Shown piece after piece: positions 52,821-63,629 of a DNA stretch of 64,000 bases (the stretch's first letter is position 1; each line of letters opens with the position of its first letter). The stretch is taken from contig NC_081544.1 of the NCBI RefSeq assembly GCF_901000735.1, forward strand, positions 16,011,394-16,075,393. Reading direction: 5' to 3'. The stretch is from Corylus avellana. Lineage: Eukaryota > Streptophyta > Magnoliopsida > Fagales > Betulaceae. The position numbers and the translations under genes are program-made. The notes below the pieces were generated by a model. It saw nothing but the letters and a program-made list of their open reading frames with translations. It did not search any database and was not told where the DNA came from.

Positions 52821-53330
52821 TTGGGGCTGTCGGCGATTTCTGTCGGCTATTTTGGTGTTGTCGGCAATTTCTGTTTGGGTTGCTGACTGATTTGGGTGCT
52901 GTTTGGGCGCTATTCTGGAGGTTTTGGGGCTGTCGGCGATTTCTGTCGGCTATTTTGGTGTTGTCGGCAATTTCTGTTTGGGTTGCTGACTGATTTGGGT
53001 GCTGTTTGGGCGCTATTCTGGAGGTTTTGGGGCTGTTGACGTGTTTCTGGTTGGTGCTGTGAGCGTGGTTTAGGGATTGCTGAGTGGGTTGCTGTTTGGA
53101 TTTGGGCTGGCTGTTTGGGCTGGCTGTTTGGGCTTGCTGTTTGGGCTTGCTGTTTGGTGCTGTTTGGACTTGCTGTTTGGATTTGGGCTGGCTGTTTGGT
53201 GCTGTTTGGGCTTGCTGTTTGGTGTGGTCAGCAATCAGCAAATTAGGATTGCTGTTTGGCTTGCTTGGACTTGGGCTTGCTGGGCTTGGGCTGTGTTGCT
53301 ATTCTGGTGGGCTGCTGGTTGGTGCTGTTT
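52821..53330 (+). repeat. G/T-rich tandem repeats in the copia leader
   Basis: A 103-bp unit starting GGGGCTGTCGGCGATTTCTG occurs twice in tandem (52823 and 52926). From 53086 to 53330 a 13-17-bp motif (GGGCTTGCTGTTT, GGCTGGCTGTTT) recurs many times. Long frames on both strands here (for example 52717-53241 minus, 53077-53337 plus) are products of this repeat. Confidence 0.9.
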
Positions 53331-53424
53331 GACTTGAGAGGACTTGGGCTTGCTGTCCAACAGATCTGGTGGGCCTGTTACTTCTTTTTCAGGTTGTCTA
53401 ATTTCTAATTTTTTTTATTTCATT

Positions 53425-56400
53425 ATGTCTTCTAGCGAGACTTTTGGGGTCCGTTTTACTGGAAAAAATTATTCTGCTTGGGAATTCCAATTTCAATTAT
53501 TTGTTACGGGAAAAGAATTGTGGGGCCATATTGACGGTAGTGATCCAGCTCCTACAGAAGCTAAGGATTTAGCTAAGTGGAAGGTCAAGGATGCACGTGT
53601 GATGTCTTGGATCTTAGGGTCTGTTGATCCTCTTATTGTGCTCAATTTGAGGCCCTATAAGACTGCGAAGACTATGTGGGAGTATTTGCTGAAGGTTTAT
53701 CATCAGGACAATACCGCACGCCGTTTTCAGCTGGAATATGAGATTGCTAATTACACTCAAGGCAATCTCTCCATTCCAGAGTATTTTTCTGGTTTTCAGA
53801 ATTTGTGGGGAGAATTTTCTGATATGGTTTATGCGAAGGTACCTGCTGCATCTCTCTCTGCTGTTCAGGCTGTTCATGAGCAGAGCAAGAGAGATCAATT
53901 CCTGATGAAATTACGCCCTGAATTTGAGGTTACTCGCTCAAATTTAATGAATCGGGACCCTTCGCCATCTTTGGATGTTTGTTTTGGAGAATTACTTCGT
54001 GAGGAGCAGCGTCTTCTCACACAGGCTACGTTTCAGCACGATTCCAATCCAAATCCAGTAGCCTATGCAGCCTATGGGAAAGGGAAAGGTAAGGATATGC
54101 GCAAGGTCCAGTGTTTTAGCTGTAAGGAGTATGGTCATATTGCCGCCAATTGTGCAAAGAAATCTTGCAATTACTGTAAAAAACCGGGCCACTTTATCAA
54201 AGAATGTCCCACTCGGCCTCAGAATCGTCAAGCTACTGCTTATCAGGCTACAATAAACACCTCTGCTGCTCCAGTGATGTCCTCAGCCTCTTCTTCTGCG
54301 GCCGGATCAGCTGTTCTTACTCCTGAAATGGTCCAGCAGATGATTATGTCAGCCTTTTCTGCCTTAGGGCTCCAAGGTAATGGTACTATTTTATCTAAGT
54401 CTTGGCTTATTGATTCTGCAGCATCCAATCATATGACCAGATCGTCTGATACTCTTTGCAATGTTCGTCCATATCATGGTTCATCTCATATTCAAGTAGC
54501 TAATGGAAGTCATTTAGCTATTAATGAAGTAGGAGATATTAATCCTTCATTCAGAGATGTTTATGTCTCTCCTGGCCTTTCTAATAGTCTTATTTCAGTT
54601 GGCCAGTTAGTTGAAAAAAACTATGATGTCCATTTCTCTCGTGATGGTTGTCTTGTGCAGGATCAGGTGTCGGGGAAGATACTCGCGAAGGGGCCTAAAG
54701 TTGGCAGACTATTTCCACTGCACTTTTCAATTCCTAGTTGTTTATCTTTGGCTTGTAGGACAGTTAATACTCCGAACGAAGTATGGCACAAACGTTTGGG
54801 TCATCCAAATTCTGTTATTCTGTCTCATATGTTAAATTCTGGTTTGTTAGGCAATAAAGAACGCGTTTCTCAAAATTTGTCATTTGATTGTTCTGTATGC
54901 AAACTTGGTAAAAGTAAAACTCTTTCGTTTTCTTCTCATGGTAGTCGTGCTACAAAATGCTTTGATGTTGTGCATAGTGATGTATGGGGCATTTCTCCTG
55001 TAATTTCTCATGCTCGATATAAATATTTTGTAACATTCATAGATGATTTCAGTCGATATACTTGGGTCTATTTTCTTCGGGCCAAATCCGAGGTTTTGTC
55101 TGTTTTCCAGACCTTTGTAGCATATATAGAGAATCAATTTTCTACAGGGATTAAGATTTTGAGGTCTGATTCTGGTGGAGAATACATGTCCCACGAGTTT
55201 CATGATTTCTTACGCCACAAAGGAATTATCTCTCAGCGCTCTTGTCCTTATACTCCTCAGCAAAATGGGGTGGCGGAACGAAAGAACCGCCATCTCTTGG
55301 ATGTTGTTCGTACTTTATTACTTGAGTTCTCTGTTCCTTCTAAATTCTGGGTTGAGGCATTATCTACTGCCGTTTACTTAATTAATCGACTGCCCTCTCA
55401 GGTCTTACAGTTTGATTCTCCTTATTATCGTTTGTATCAACAGCATCCTAGCTATCTTAATCTCCATACTTTTGGATGTGTTTGTTTTGTTCATTTACCT
55501 GCTCATGAACGTCACAAACTTTCTGCTCAGTCTGTTAAATGTGCATTTATGGGTTATAGTGTTTCTCACAAAGGTTATGTTTGCTATGATCCTTGTTTTG
55601 ACAAATTTCGTATATCTCGTAATGTTGTGTTCTTTGAGCATCAATGTTTCTTTTCTACACATGTTGAATCATTGCCTGAGATTAGAATTCTACCTTGTTT
55701 TGATGAATTGCCTATTCTGCCTGAGCGGTTCAAACCTGGAATTGTGTATACTCGACGTCTACCAACTTTGCCCCTTCCCGAGACTGACCCTTTATCTGAA
55801 ACTGTTCCAACGACTCCTCCGATTGACTTGCCATCTGAGACAGTTCATGAGTCTGGTCTTCGACGATCTGCTAGGGTATCACGTCCTCCTGATAGGTATG
55901 GTTTTCCCCACACTTCCTTTACTGCTACTTTATCTTCTATTTCCATCCCTACATGTTTTTCCGAGGCTGTTAAATATGAATGTTGGCGGAAAGCGATGGA
56001 TGAGGAACTTCGGGCTCTCCAGGACAATCATACATGGGACATGGTTCCTTGCCCCTCTCATGTTAACGCCATTGGTTGTAAATGGGTTTACTCGATTAAG
56101 CTTCGCTCTGATGGGACTCTGGATCGGTATAAGGCTCGATTAGTTGCTCTTGGGAACAGGCAAGAATATGGGGTGGACTATGAGGAGACATTTGCTCCGG
56201 TCGCAAAGATGACTACAGTGCGTACAATTATTTCTATTGCTGCCTCCCAAGGCTGGCCACTTCACCAGATGGATGTCAAAAATGCTTTTCTTCATGGTGA
56301 TCTCAAAGAAGATATTTACATGACTCCTCCTCCGGGGTTGTTTTCTTCTCCATCTACCGCTGTGTGTAAGTTAAAGCGGTCTCTCTATGGCTTAAAACAG

Positions 56401-57479
56401 GCTCCCCGGGCATGGTTTGAAAAATTCAGGTCTACTTTGCTTCGCTTCTCCTTTGTCCAAAGCCAATATGATTCTTCTTTGTTCCTTTGCAAGACTCAAA
56501 CTGGTATTGTTCTTTTACTTGTGTATGTGGATGATATCGTTATTACGGGAACCGACTCCAGTTTGATTGCACATCTCAAGCGGAATCTTCAAGACTCTTT
56601 TCATATGAAAGACCTTGGTCCTCTTACGTATTTTTTGGGGTTGGAGGTGCACACTGATTCTTTTGGTATATTCTTGAATCAACACAAATATACCCAGGAC
56701 TTGATTAGTCTAGCTGGTCTTCAGGATTCTTCTTCGGTGGATACTCCTATGGAGGTTAATGTGAAATATCGAAGTGAGGAGGGTGATCTTCTCTCTGATC
56801 CTACTGTGTTCCGATAGTTGGTAGGCAGCTTGAATTATTTGACTATTACTCGGCTTGATATTTCCTTCGCTGTCCAGCAGGTTAGCCAGTTTATGCAAAC
56901 TCCCCGCCATCTTCATTTAGCTGCTGTTCGGCGTATCATTCGATATCTTCGGGGCTCTTCTGGCCGTGGTTTGTTCTTTCCAACTGGCTCTCCTCTTCGC
57001 CTTGTTGCTTATAGTGATGCGGATTGGGCAGGATGTCCTGACACTCGGCGGTCTATCACGGGTTGGTGCATGTTTCTTGGTGCTTCTTTGATTTCTTAGA
57101 AGAGTAAGAAGCAAGCTCGTGTTTCTAAATCATCTACTGAATCCGAATACCGAGCAATGTCTGCTGCTTGTTCTAAGATTGTCTGGCTTCGTGGGCTTTT
57201 GGCTGAGCTTGGTTTTTCTCAAACTGATTCTACTCCTCTTCATGCTGATAATACTAGTGCCATTCAAATAGCTGCTAATCCTGTTTACCGTGAACGTACG
57301 AAGCATATTGAGTTAGACTGTCATTCTATTCGGGAAGCCTTGGACACTCGTGTTATATCTTTTCCTCATGTTTTCACTGATCTCCAGATAGCTGACGTAT
57401 TCACGAAGGCCATGACCCGACAGTGTTGTCAGTTCCTTGTAGGCAAATTGATGCTTCTTGATCGACCAGCATCAATTTG
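53425..57479 (+). pseudogene. copia gag-pol polyprotein with two nonsense codons
   Basis: The ATG at 53425 (MSSSETFGVRFTG) starts gag; the in-frame ATG at 53344 lies in the leader repeats. Gag has the copia UBN2-type core and two CCHC knuckles (CFSCKEYGHIAANC and CNYCKKPGHFIKEC, 54115-54210). Protease has DSAASNHM (usual form DSGAS) at about 54412. Integrase shows HKRLGHPN...CSVCKLGK and the D, D, E residues (VHSDVWG, RSDSGGEY, QNGVAERKNR). Reverse transcriptase has QMDVKNAFLHGDL and YVDDIVITG (56524-56550). RNase H has YSDADWAGC and SSTESEYRAMS. TAG at 56815-56817 (usual Gln before LVGSLNYL) and TAG at 57097-57099 (usual Trp or Gln before KSKKQ) break the frame. The end PASI reaches the gap, probably next to the natural stop. 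Confidence 0.92.
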
Positions 57480-57579
57480 NNNNNNNNNNNNNNNNNNNNN
57501 NNNNNNNNNNNNNNNNNNNNNNNNNNNNNNNNNNNNNNNNNNNNNNNNNNNNNNNNNNNNNNNNNNNNNNNNNNNNNNN
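57480..57579. other. Assembly gap of 100 N
   Basis: Exactly 100 N between the end of copia pol and the C-terminal part of a minus-strand LINE. It hides the copia 3' LTR and the LINE 3' end with its poly(A) and target duplication. The true distance is unknown. Confidence 0.98.
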
Positions 57580-60522
57580 CACTCCTCCAAGTTAAATTGT
57601 CCTTCACCCAAGCTTCTTTGTGTCTTGCAATGCTGAACAGAGAAGGGAAAACTTGCTTCAAAGGAGTTTCCCCACACCAAGTATCATGCCAGAAACGAAC
57701 TTTCGAACCCGCCCCCACCTCAAACCTACACCCTTTGGCAAAGGAACTCCAACCTTGACGAATATGCTTCCATACACTCAAGCCATGAGAACCCGAAACC
57801 TCCTTCGTGCACCACCCGCCTTCCTGTTCTTCGTATTTGGCTTTGATAACCTTGCACCAAAGAGCCTCACTCTCGTTCGCATATCTCCAAAGCCATTTCC
57901 CCAAGAGAGCTTGGTTAAACTGATGCAATTTTCGGATACCAAGACCACCGTAATATAAGGGACGGCAAACTTGATCCCACTTTACAAGATGCAACTTAGC
58001 CTCATCTCCCATTCCTCCCCACAAGAAATCTCTTTGGACCTTCTCAAGCCTTTTAGCTACACTCATGGGAATCGGAAACAAAGACAAGAAGTAAGTCGGA
58101 AGATTAGACAACGTACTCTTAATTAGAGTTAGACGTCCTCCTTTAGAGAGGTACATCCTCTTCCAACCTGCCATTTGACGCTCCATCTTCTCAATTACAT
58201 CATTCCACATAATCGTGTCCTTATATGGCGCCCCAGGGGGAGACCCAAATACTTCATGGGTAAATCGGCAACACTACACCCCAAGATATTAGCTAACACC
58301 CCAATGTTCTCCACCTCTCCAATAGCCACAATCTTAGACTTTCCAAGATTAACTCTCAAACCCGACACAGCTTCAAAACATAAAAGAATGAGGCGCACAT
58401 ACCGGATTTGATCGAGAGAAGCTTCACAAAAAATCAAGGTGTCATCCGCAAATAAGGAGTGAGAAACCACCAAATCCGAGACCACCCTATCTCCCACCGA
58501 GAAACCTGTCAAAAGACCTTGGTCAACCGTTGCATTCACCATCTTACTCAACGCCTCCATGACAAGCACAAAAAGTAACGGAGAAAGGGGATCCCCTTGC
58601 CGAATTCCCCTCGAACTGCTAAAGAACCCTTCCGGAGAGCCATTCACTAGAATGGAAAATCTTACCGAAGTAATACACCATTCTATCCAAGCCTTCCACC
58701 TTTCCCCAAAACCACACCTATGCAGCAAGTACAAAACAAAGTCCCAATTTACATGATCATACGCCTTCTCCAGGTCCAACTTACAAATAACACCTGGCAC
58801 CCCTTGCTTCATGCGACTATCCACACACTCATTTGCAATAAGAACCGAATCTAGGATTTTTCGTCCCCCTATGAAAGCATTTTGAGAGTAGGAAATAACC
58901 TTGCCCAAGACAGTTCTCAATCTGGAGGCGAGAACCTTAGAAACAATTTTGTACACCCCTCCCACCAAACTTATGGGCCGGAAATCCTTCATCTCTACCG
59001 CATCCGCCTTTTTAGGAATCAAAGATATGAAAGTAGCATTCAAGCTCTTCACCAACTTCTGTCTGCGGTGGAACTCATCAAAAACCGCCATAACATCTTG
59101 TTTAACAACACCCCAACAAGCTTGAAAAAAAGCCATGGAGAAACCATCTGGACCCGGCGCCTTATCACCATCCATACCTTTTATCACCTCCCAAACCTCC
59201 TTTTCCTCAAACTCTCTTTCCAACCACCTACAATCCTCCTCATCAATAGACAAGAATGGCTGGTTGTCCATTCTAGGCCGCCATGAACTTTGCTCCACGT
59301 ATAATTGTTGATAATACTGCACCATATGATCTTTAACCACAACTGGATCATCGGATAAGACTCCATTAATACGAAGCACTTCCACACGATTGTACCTGCG
59401 ATAAGAATTTGCCATCTTGTGAAAGAAGCGAGTATTTCGGTCCCCCTCCTTGAGCCACAAAGTTCTAGATTTTTGGCGCCAATAAATCTCTTCACACAAC
59501 AAAGTGTTCTCCAAATCTTTCAACAAATCTGCCTTTCGAGATTTCTCCTCTTGATCTAACCCTCTCGACTCTGCCAATTCATCCAACTTTTGAATATCTC
59601 CCATCAACTCCTTTTTTTTCCTCCCAATATCGCCAAACTCGTCCTCATTCCATTTTTTCAAATCCATTTTGAGGGATTTCAATTTATTAGCTAACACATA
59701 ACTCGGAAGACCCTCGAAAGAATAAGATCCCCACCAAGAGCTAACCTTGTCAAGAAAACCTTCGGCTTTGAGCCACATGTTCTCAAATTTGAAATATTTT
59801 TTACCTCCACAATGAGCCCCACAATCCAAAGCAATAGGGAAATGATCGGAGAACATGCGCTGCAGTCTTTTTTGAGACACTGTAGGGAAATGATCTTCCC
59901 AATCCGAGGAGAGCAAGAACCGATCTATTCTGGACCAAGTCTCGTTTTCTTGATTATTGGACCAAGTAAATTGTCCCCCCACCATCGGAAAGTCCATCAA
60001 ATTATTCTCCGAGATGAAGTCTGAGAAATCCATCATGCCCGCAGAGTAATACGAATAACTAGAGCGCTCACTAGGGAAGCGAACAATATTAAAATCCCCA
60101 CCAAAACACCAAGGAACCTCCCACACATTCAACAAACCAGCCTACTCTTCCCAAAGGATCCTCCTCTCCACATCATCATTCGGACCATAAACCCCTCCAA
60201 AAGCCCACACCCAGTTGTCCTCCACATTTTGAAAAGAGCATGCCAAGGTGAACTGCCCCACACACTCCTCCTTACACTCCACCACCCTCCTATCCCACAT
60301 CATTAACAACCCCCCCGACAAACCATTAGACCTTTTATACTTCCACCCCACATGTTGGCCACCCCAAAGACTGTGAACCACTTCCCGGGAGATAGTCTCC
60401 ATCTTCGTTTCAATCAAACAAACTATATCTGCTTTCCATTCTCTCAGAAGACCCCTAATACGCAACCTTTTTTTGAGGGCATTCAACCCTCTCACGTTCC
60501 ATGCGATGATGTTAAGCTTCAT
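57580..60522 (-). pseudogene. LINE ORF2: endonuclease and reverse transcriptase
   Basis: The ATG at 60522 starts MKLNIIAWNVRGLN. The apurinic-type endonuclease domain follows (CLIETKME, GGVYGPND, GGDFNI, RIDRFLLS, SDHFPIALD). Then come a Lys/Glu-rich linker and WLKEGDRNTRFFHKMAN. Reverse transcriptase shows GPDGFSMAFFQACW, FISLIPKK, CKLDLEKAYDHVNWDF, GIRQGDPLSPLLF and FADDTLIF (the catalytic Asp pair, about 58445). The frame is broken by TAG at 60139-60141 (usual Leu in LWEELAG) and by a one-base shift near the C-run 58231-58234 (LGLPLG...APYKD). The second part (58210-57580) gives YLSKGGRLTLIKSTLSNLP and FWHDTWCGE and is cut by the gap before the zf-RVT end. Confidence 0.9.
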
Positions 60523-62591
60523 GATCCACCACTTTGACCCTTCCCACAACCCCTGCCTTGCATAGAGCTCGTCTGATTTCTGTTTACAAGAATTGCACTC
60601 CCTGAAAAATCCCCCAAGTCAGAGTCAAACTGCTTCCTGGCATCTTCAATAGACTTAAACAGGGCTGCCAACTCCTCCTTCTTCCCCTCATCTGAAACAC
60701 CTATTTTTGGGCAGAAATTGATACAGCTTTCTACTACCCAATTAGGAGAACACTTTTCAGATTCGAATTCCTCCAAACCGATAGTTGCTGGGATACTGTC
60801 CTCCTCCCTATTTGACCCAGTCCCAATTCCATTCTGTCCACTAACAGCTGATTGCAACAGGTTCGAAGTCTCCCCCCTGCATACCCCTGTCGCCATCCCA
60901 GAACACCGATGAGGTGCAAAAACCACCGGAGACTGAACTGGGTCAGAGCCCATGGCCTCACCTGCGCCTCCTCTCTCCTCAGAACGCTCCGGCAACTCCC
61001 CTCCTGCATCTCCAAGCTCCAAGCGGCGCTCCGGCGCACTCTGTGACTTCTCCGACAAGAAAGGGGTTTCCGGCACCTTCTGGATACTTCCCGGCCACGA
61101 CCCTAGAATGCCTTTCGCCTGCCCAGAAACCGACGAAGAGGCTTCTAGCGAGCCCACCAACGCAGTTTTCCACCTCTGCGGCCCGCGTTTCCTCCTCCTA
61201 TAAGTCACCACCGCTTTTTCTTTCCCGGTGGACTGTGCCTCTCTCGCCTGACTTATAGAAACCTTGTCACCAGTGTCGTCGGTCCCCTTAGAAAGCTCTT
61301 TAGCCACTGACCCAACCCCCTTGACCTCTGAAGACATCGGCGATGGGATTGCCGCCCTATCTGAGTTAGGACACCCACCAAACATAAACTTCTCCTTTTC
61401 CGTCAATGCCTTTTCTGCTGAGCAGCCTTCTCGTAATGGGCCATCCTGTCCTGGGTTACTCAAGCCCATACCCGAAACCGACCCTGCTTTAGGTTTAAAG
61501 ACCGAAGTCTTCTTCACCCTCCACCATTTTTTAGGTTTCATAAGCTTCCTTTTCAGCCCAGACGCCTCTAACCTTTTCGAAGCATGCCCCAGCCCAAGCC
61601 CAAGCCCATTTCCCTCCATAGCCTTGAGCGCCCTATCGACCTGCGCCATCCCTACGTCACAGTCTTGTTTCAGACGCTTCAACAGCTCTCTGACTTTGAG
61701 GAGCTCGATACTTACTGCGGAGTAGGTTTGCCCAGCAGCATGGTGCCCCGTTCCTTCTTGTCCCATCATGCGATCAGCCACAGTCATCGAGACCTGTGAT
61801 GTCGCCGGCGATTGTGAATTACTCGCAGAAGTTCTAAACGAGCACCCCAAACCACCATCAATCATCACGCCTCGTCTTCCAGACTCTGCAATTTCATGAT
61901 CGTTCTTTACCCGACGTAAAATCCTCGTCGGAATCACCCCAGGATCGCCGTTAGCCCTCTCCGAGTAAAAAGTCTTTGTTGAAACCAAACCTTTCCTGCC
62001 AAATTCATGGGTTTTCTGTCCCATATGTCCAGAAGCACTATTCGGCCTTCTCTGTACCTTAGCGAACTGTTCCTGCCCGGAGTTACAGCCCTCCTTAGTT
62101 TGCTTCGACGATAGACCCACTGCCTCCGCGTAGCTCCTGCATCCCTTGACCTCCTTATCGCTTTTTTCTCCCCTGAGCACGCCATGCTCACTGATCACAA
62201 GAGATTCCCGTAGAGAGGAGTTCGCCACTCTCATCTCCTCATTGAAACGATCCCAGCCAATTCCACGCCTACCTTCTGGAATGATGATCGAGCCACACCT
62301 TCTTCGTCCATCGAATTCCTCCACCGTTAGAAAACAACCATGCCTATTAGCACATTTCTGAGCAATGATTCTCGGATACCCAGCTCTAGACTGATCCCAG
62401 AAGACTTCTAAATTCTCCACTGCAATCAAATCCTTCACAATTCGCACCACCCACGCTAGCTCATCTTTCTTCAAGAAGATGGACCTTTGTAGTCTTTTGC
62501 TCCTCTCAAAAATCCTCACCCCTGATGCCCCTACCTTAATCAGCACTTCAAACTCCTTGGATTCCACCAACCACCTTCTCGATTCTGCCAT
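60519..62591 (-). CDS. LINE ORF1 protein, intact
   Basis: 690 residues beginning MAESRRWLVESKEFEVLIKV. The N-terminal 120 residues (SIFLKKDELAWVVRIVKDL, CANRHGCFLTVEEFDGRRRCGSI, GWDRFNEEMRVA) form a compact domain known from plant LINE ORF1 proteins, where it is thought to bind nucleic acid. The middle is disordered, rich in Ser, Gly, Lys and Glu, with basic patches (SGLKRKLMKPKKWWRVKK, TYRRRKRGPQRW) that could bind RNA. I see no CCHC knuckle. The stop TGA overlaps the ORF2 start as ATGA, which allows termination-reinitiation. In L1 elements ORF1 packages the RNA. Confidence 0.85.
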   Translation of the reverse strand: MAESRRWLVESKEFEVLIKVGASGVRIFERSKRLQRSIFLKKDELAWVVRIVKDLIAVENLEVFWDQSRAGYPRIIAQKCANRHGCFLTVEEFDGRRRCGSIIIPEGRRGIGWDRFNEEMRVANSSLRESLVISEHGVLRGEKSDKEVKGCRSYAEAVGLSSKQTKEGCNSGQEQFAKVQRRPNSASGHMGQKTHEFGRKGLVSTKTFYSERANGDPGVIPTRILRRVKNDHEIAESGRRGVMIDGGLGCSFRTSASNSQSPATSQVSMTVADRMMGQEGTGHHAAGQTYSAVSIELLKVRELLKRLKQDCDVGMAQVDRALKAMEGNGLGLGLGHASKRLEASGLKRKLMKPKKWWRVKKTSVFKPKAGSVSGMGLSNPGQDGPLREGCSAEKALTEKEKFMFGGCPNSDRAAIPSPMSSEVKGVGSVAKELSKGTDDTGDKVSISQAREAQSTGKEKAVVTYRRRKRGPQRWKTALVGSLEASSSVSGQAKGILGSWPGSIQKVPETPFLSEKSQSAPERRLELGDAGGELPERSEERGGAGEAMGSDPVQSPVVFAPHRCSGMATGVCRGETSNLLQSAVSGQNGIGTGSNREEDSIPATIGLEEFESEKCSPNWVVESCINFCPKIGVSDEGKKEELAALFKSIEDARKQFDSDLGDFSGSAILVNRNQTSSMQGRGCGKGQSGGS

Positions 62592-62739
62592 GTTACAGCC
62601 AACACTGACCCTAGTCCCCTCTCACGCGCCACCCACGCTCCGACACAAGGTGGGAGAGGATGAGAGAGAAGAGAGAAAAAAAGCTAATAAACTTATAGCC
62701 TATTTATGGAGTGTTCTAAGTTCAAAAGCTCCCTTTTGA

Positions 62740-63320
62740 TCACTTGTACTATTATAATATCTCATATCGTTTTGTTCTAAAAGTAGGAAGGAAAACTAAA
62801 CTTCTATAAGCTTCATAGAGAAGCATGTAAACAAAGCTTTTTAAGGGTAAAACATAGAATGGCCCATGCAGGTCACAACATAGACTGTCCCTTGCGGTCT
62901 TCAAAATTTATTATTTATTTTCCTCCAAATAGACCAAAAAGACAGGACATAATCATCTTCCACACTAGTGCACTATGGGAATTGTCACCAAACCCTCTTC
63001 AACAATCGAAAAGGTCAATCACTCTCCTAGGCATTACCCAAGTAAGACCAGCACAACTAAATATAGCACTCTATAAGACACCAGCAATTTCAAGTGTAAA
63101 AAATGATGATCTGCAGACTCTTCAGATCTCTTACACATTCAATACCAATCCACCACAATGACATGCCGCTTTGTGAGGATTTTCCCTAGGGCAGCCGTCA
63201 ATTCATAAGCTGTATTGTGTAACCACCTTTGCCATATATTTGGAAGAATGGAATGAAGGCAGTAGGGAGATTCTCCCCTATTTCTCTTACATTTCCTGCA
63301 CATTCCCATCACAATTAACA
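62740..63320 (-). pseudogene. Old LINE 3' fragment
   Basis: On the minus strand the phrases around 63085-63180 (complement of GATGATCTGCAGACTC and CCACAATGACATGCCGCTT) match the zf-RVT end region of the LINE copies at 50.6-51.2 kb (GATGATCTATAGACTC, CCACTATGACATGCCGCTA). No open frame of length remains. The edges are uncertain. Confidence 0.5.
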
Positions 63321-63404
63321 ATATGAAACACTCTTTTTTTTTTTCTTTTCTTTCCCACTGTTACAAAACTATCTTATGTTATATTTATTTTGTTTTGCCA
63401 AAAG

Positions 63405-63629
63405 CGTCAATCCACATGCCACGTATTGGGTATCAAGATGGATCAGATCGTTCAGATTGGTACACGGTGGAACGGCTTCTACGAAAATATGGTTCCATAT
63501 ATGGCATAAAAGTTTTTGTGTATGTTCCCCAGACTCTCCTCTCCTCTCCTCTCTGTCTCCCCCTGCGCGTGCATAGCAAACTAATTCCTTACAATTTTTT
63601 GCAGGTATTATTACCGCCGATCTACCTGA
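63405..63629 (+). CDS. Likely last two exons of an unrecognised plant gene
   Basis: Exon 63405-63519 ends at a GTATGT donor. The intron is pyrimidine-rich and ends TTTTTTGCAG at 63604. Exon 63605-63629 then gives a stop. The joined peptide reads [27 protein letters not shown]...GIKVFVYYYRRST. The acceptor in front (CCAAAAG, 63404) is a guess; the ATG at 63418 could also be the start. The clean splice pair, well-formed basic C-terminus and lack of repeat character suggest real coding sequence. The upstream exons must lie left of 63.3 kb, where only LINE sequence is seen, or be displaced. I do not recognise the protein. Confidence 0.4.

Larger units (their letters stand above)
52364..57479 (+). 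mobile_element. Ty1/copia retrotransposon, nearly complete, 3' LTR lost in gap
   Basis: A 226-bp 5' LTR (52364-52589), a primer-binding site (52590-52602), a repeat-rich leader (52603-53424) and a gag-pol frame from 53425 to the gap at 57480. The order GAG, PR, INT, RT, RH is that of Ty1/copia. Only two nonsense codons interrupt the frame, so the insertion is fairly young. The 3' LTR and right target duplication cannot be seen. Confidence 0.93.
57580..62690 (-). mobile_element. L1-type LINE, nearly intact, 3' end lost in gap
   Basis: Two ORFs in L1 order on the minus strand: ORF1 62591-60519 and ORF2 60522 to the gap. The short pyrimidine-rich region 62592-62690 (minus strand CTCTCTTCTCTCTCATCCTC) probably is the 5' untranslated region. 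ORF1 is intact; ORF2 has one nonsense codon and one frameshift. The smaller LINE fragments in this window share its domains and some may belong to the same family. Confidence 0.9.

Noticed and set aside
52717..53241. 174-residue Gln/Lys/Ser-rich minus-strand protein
   Set aside because: Antisense of the G/T-rich copia leader repeats; no start context or domain.
55412..56143. 243-residue hydrophobic plus-strand frame
   Set aside because: Shadow of copia pol in another frame.
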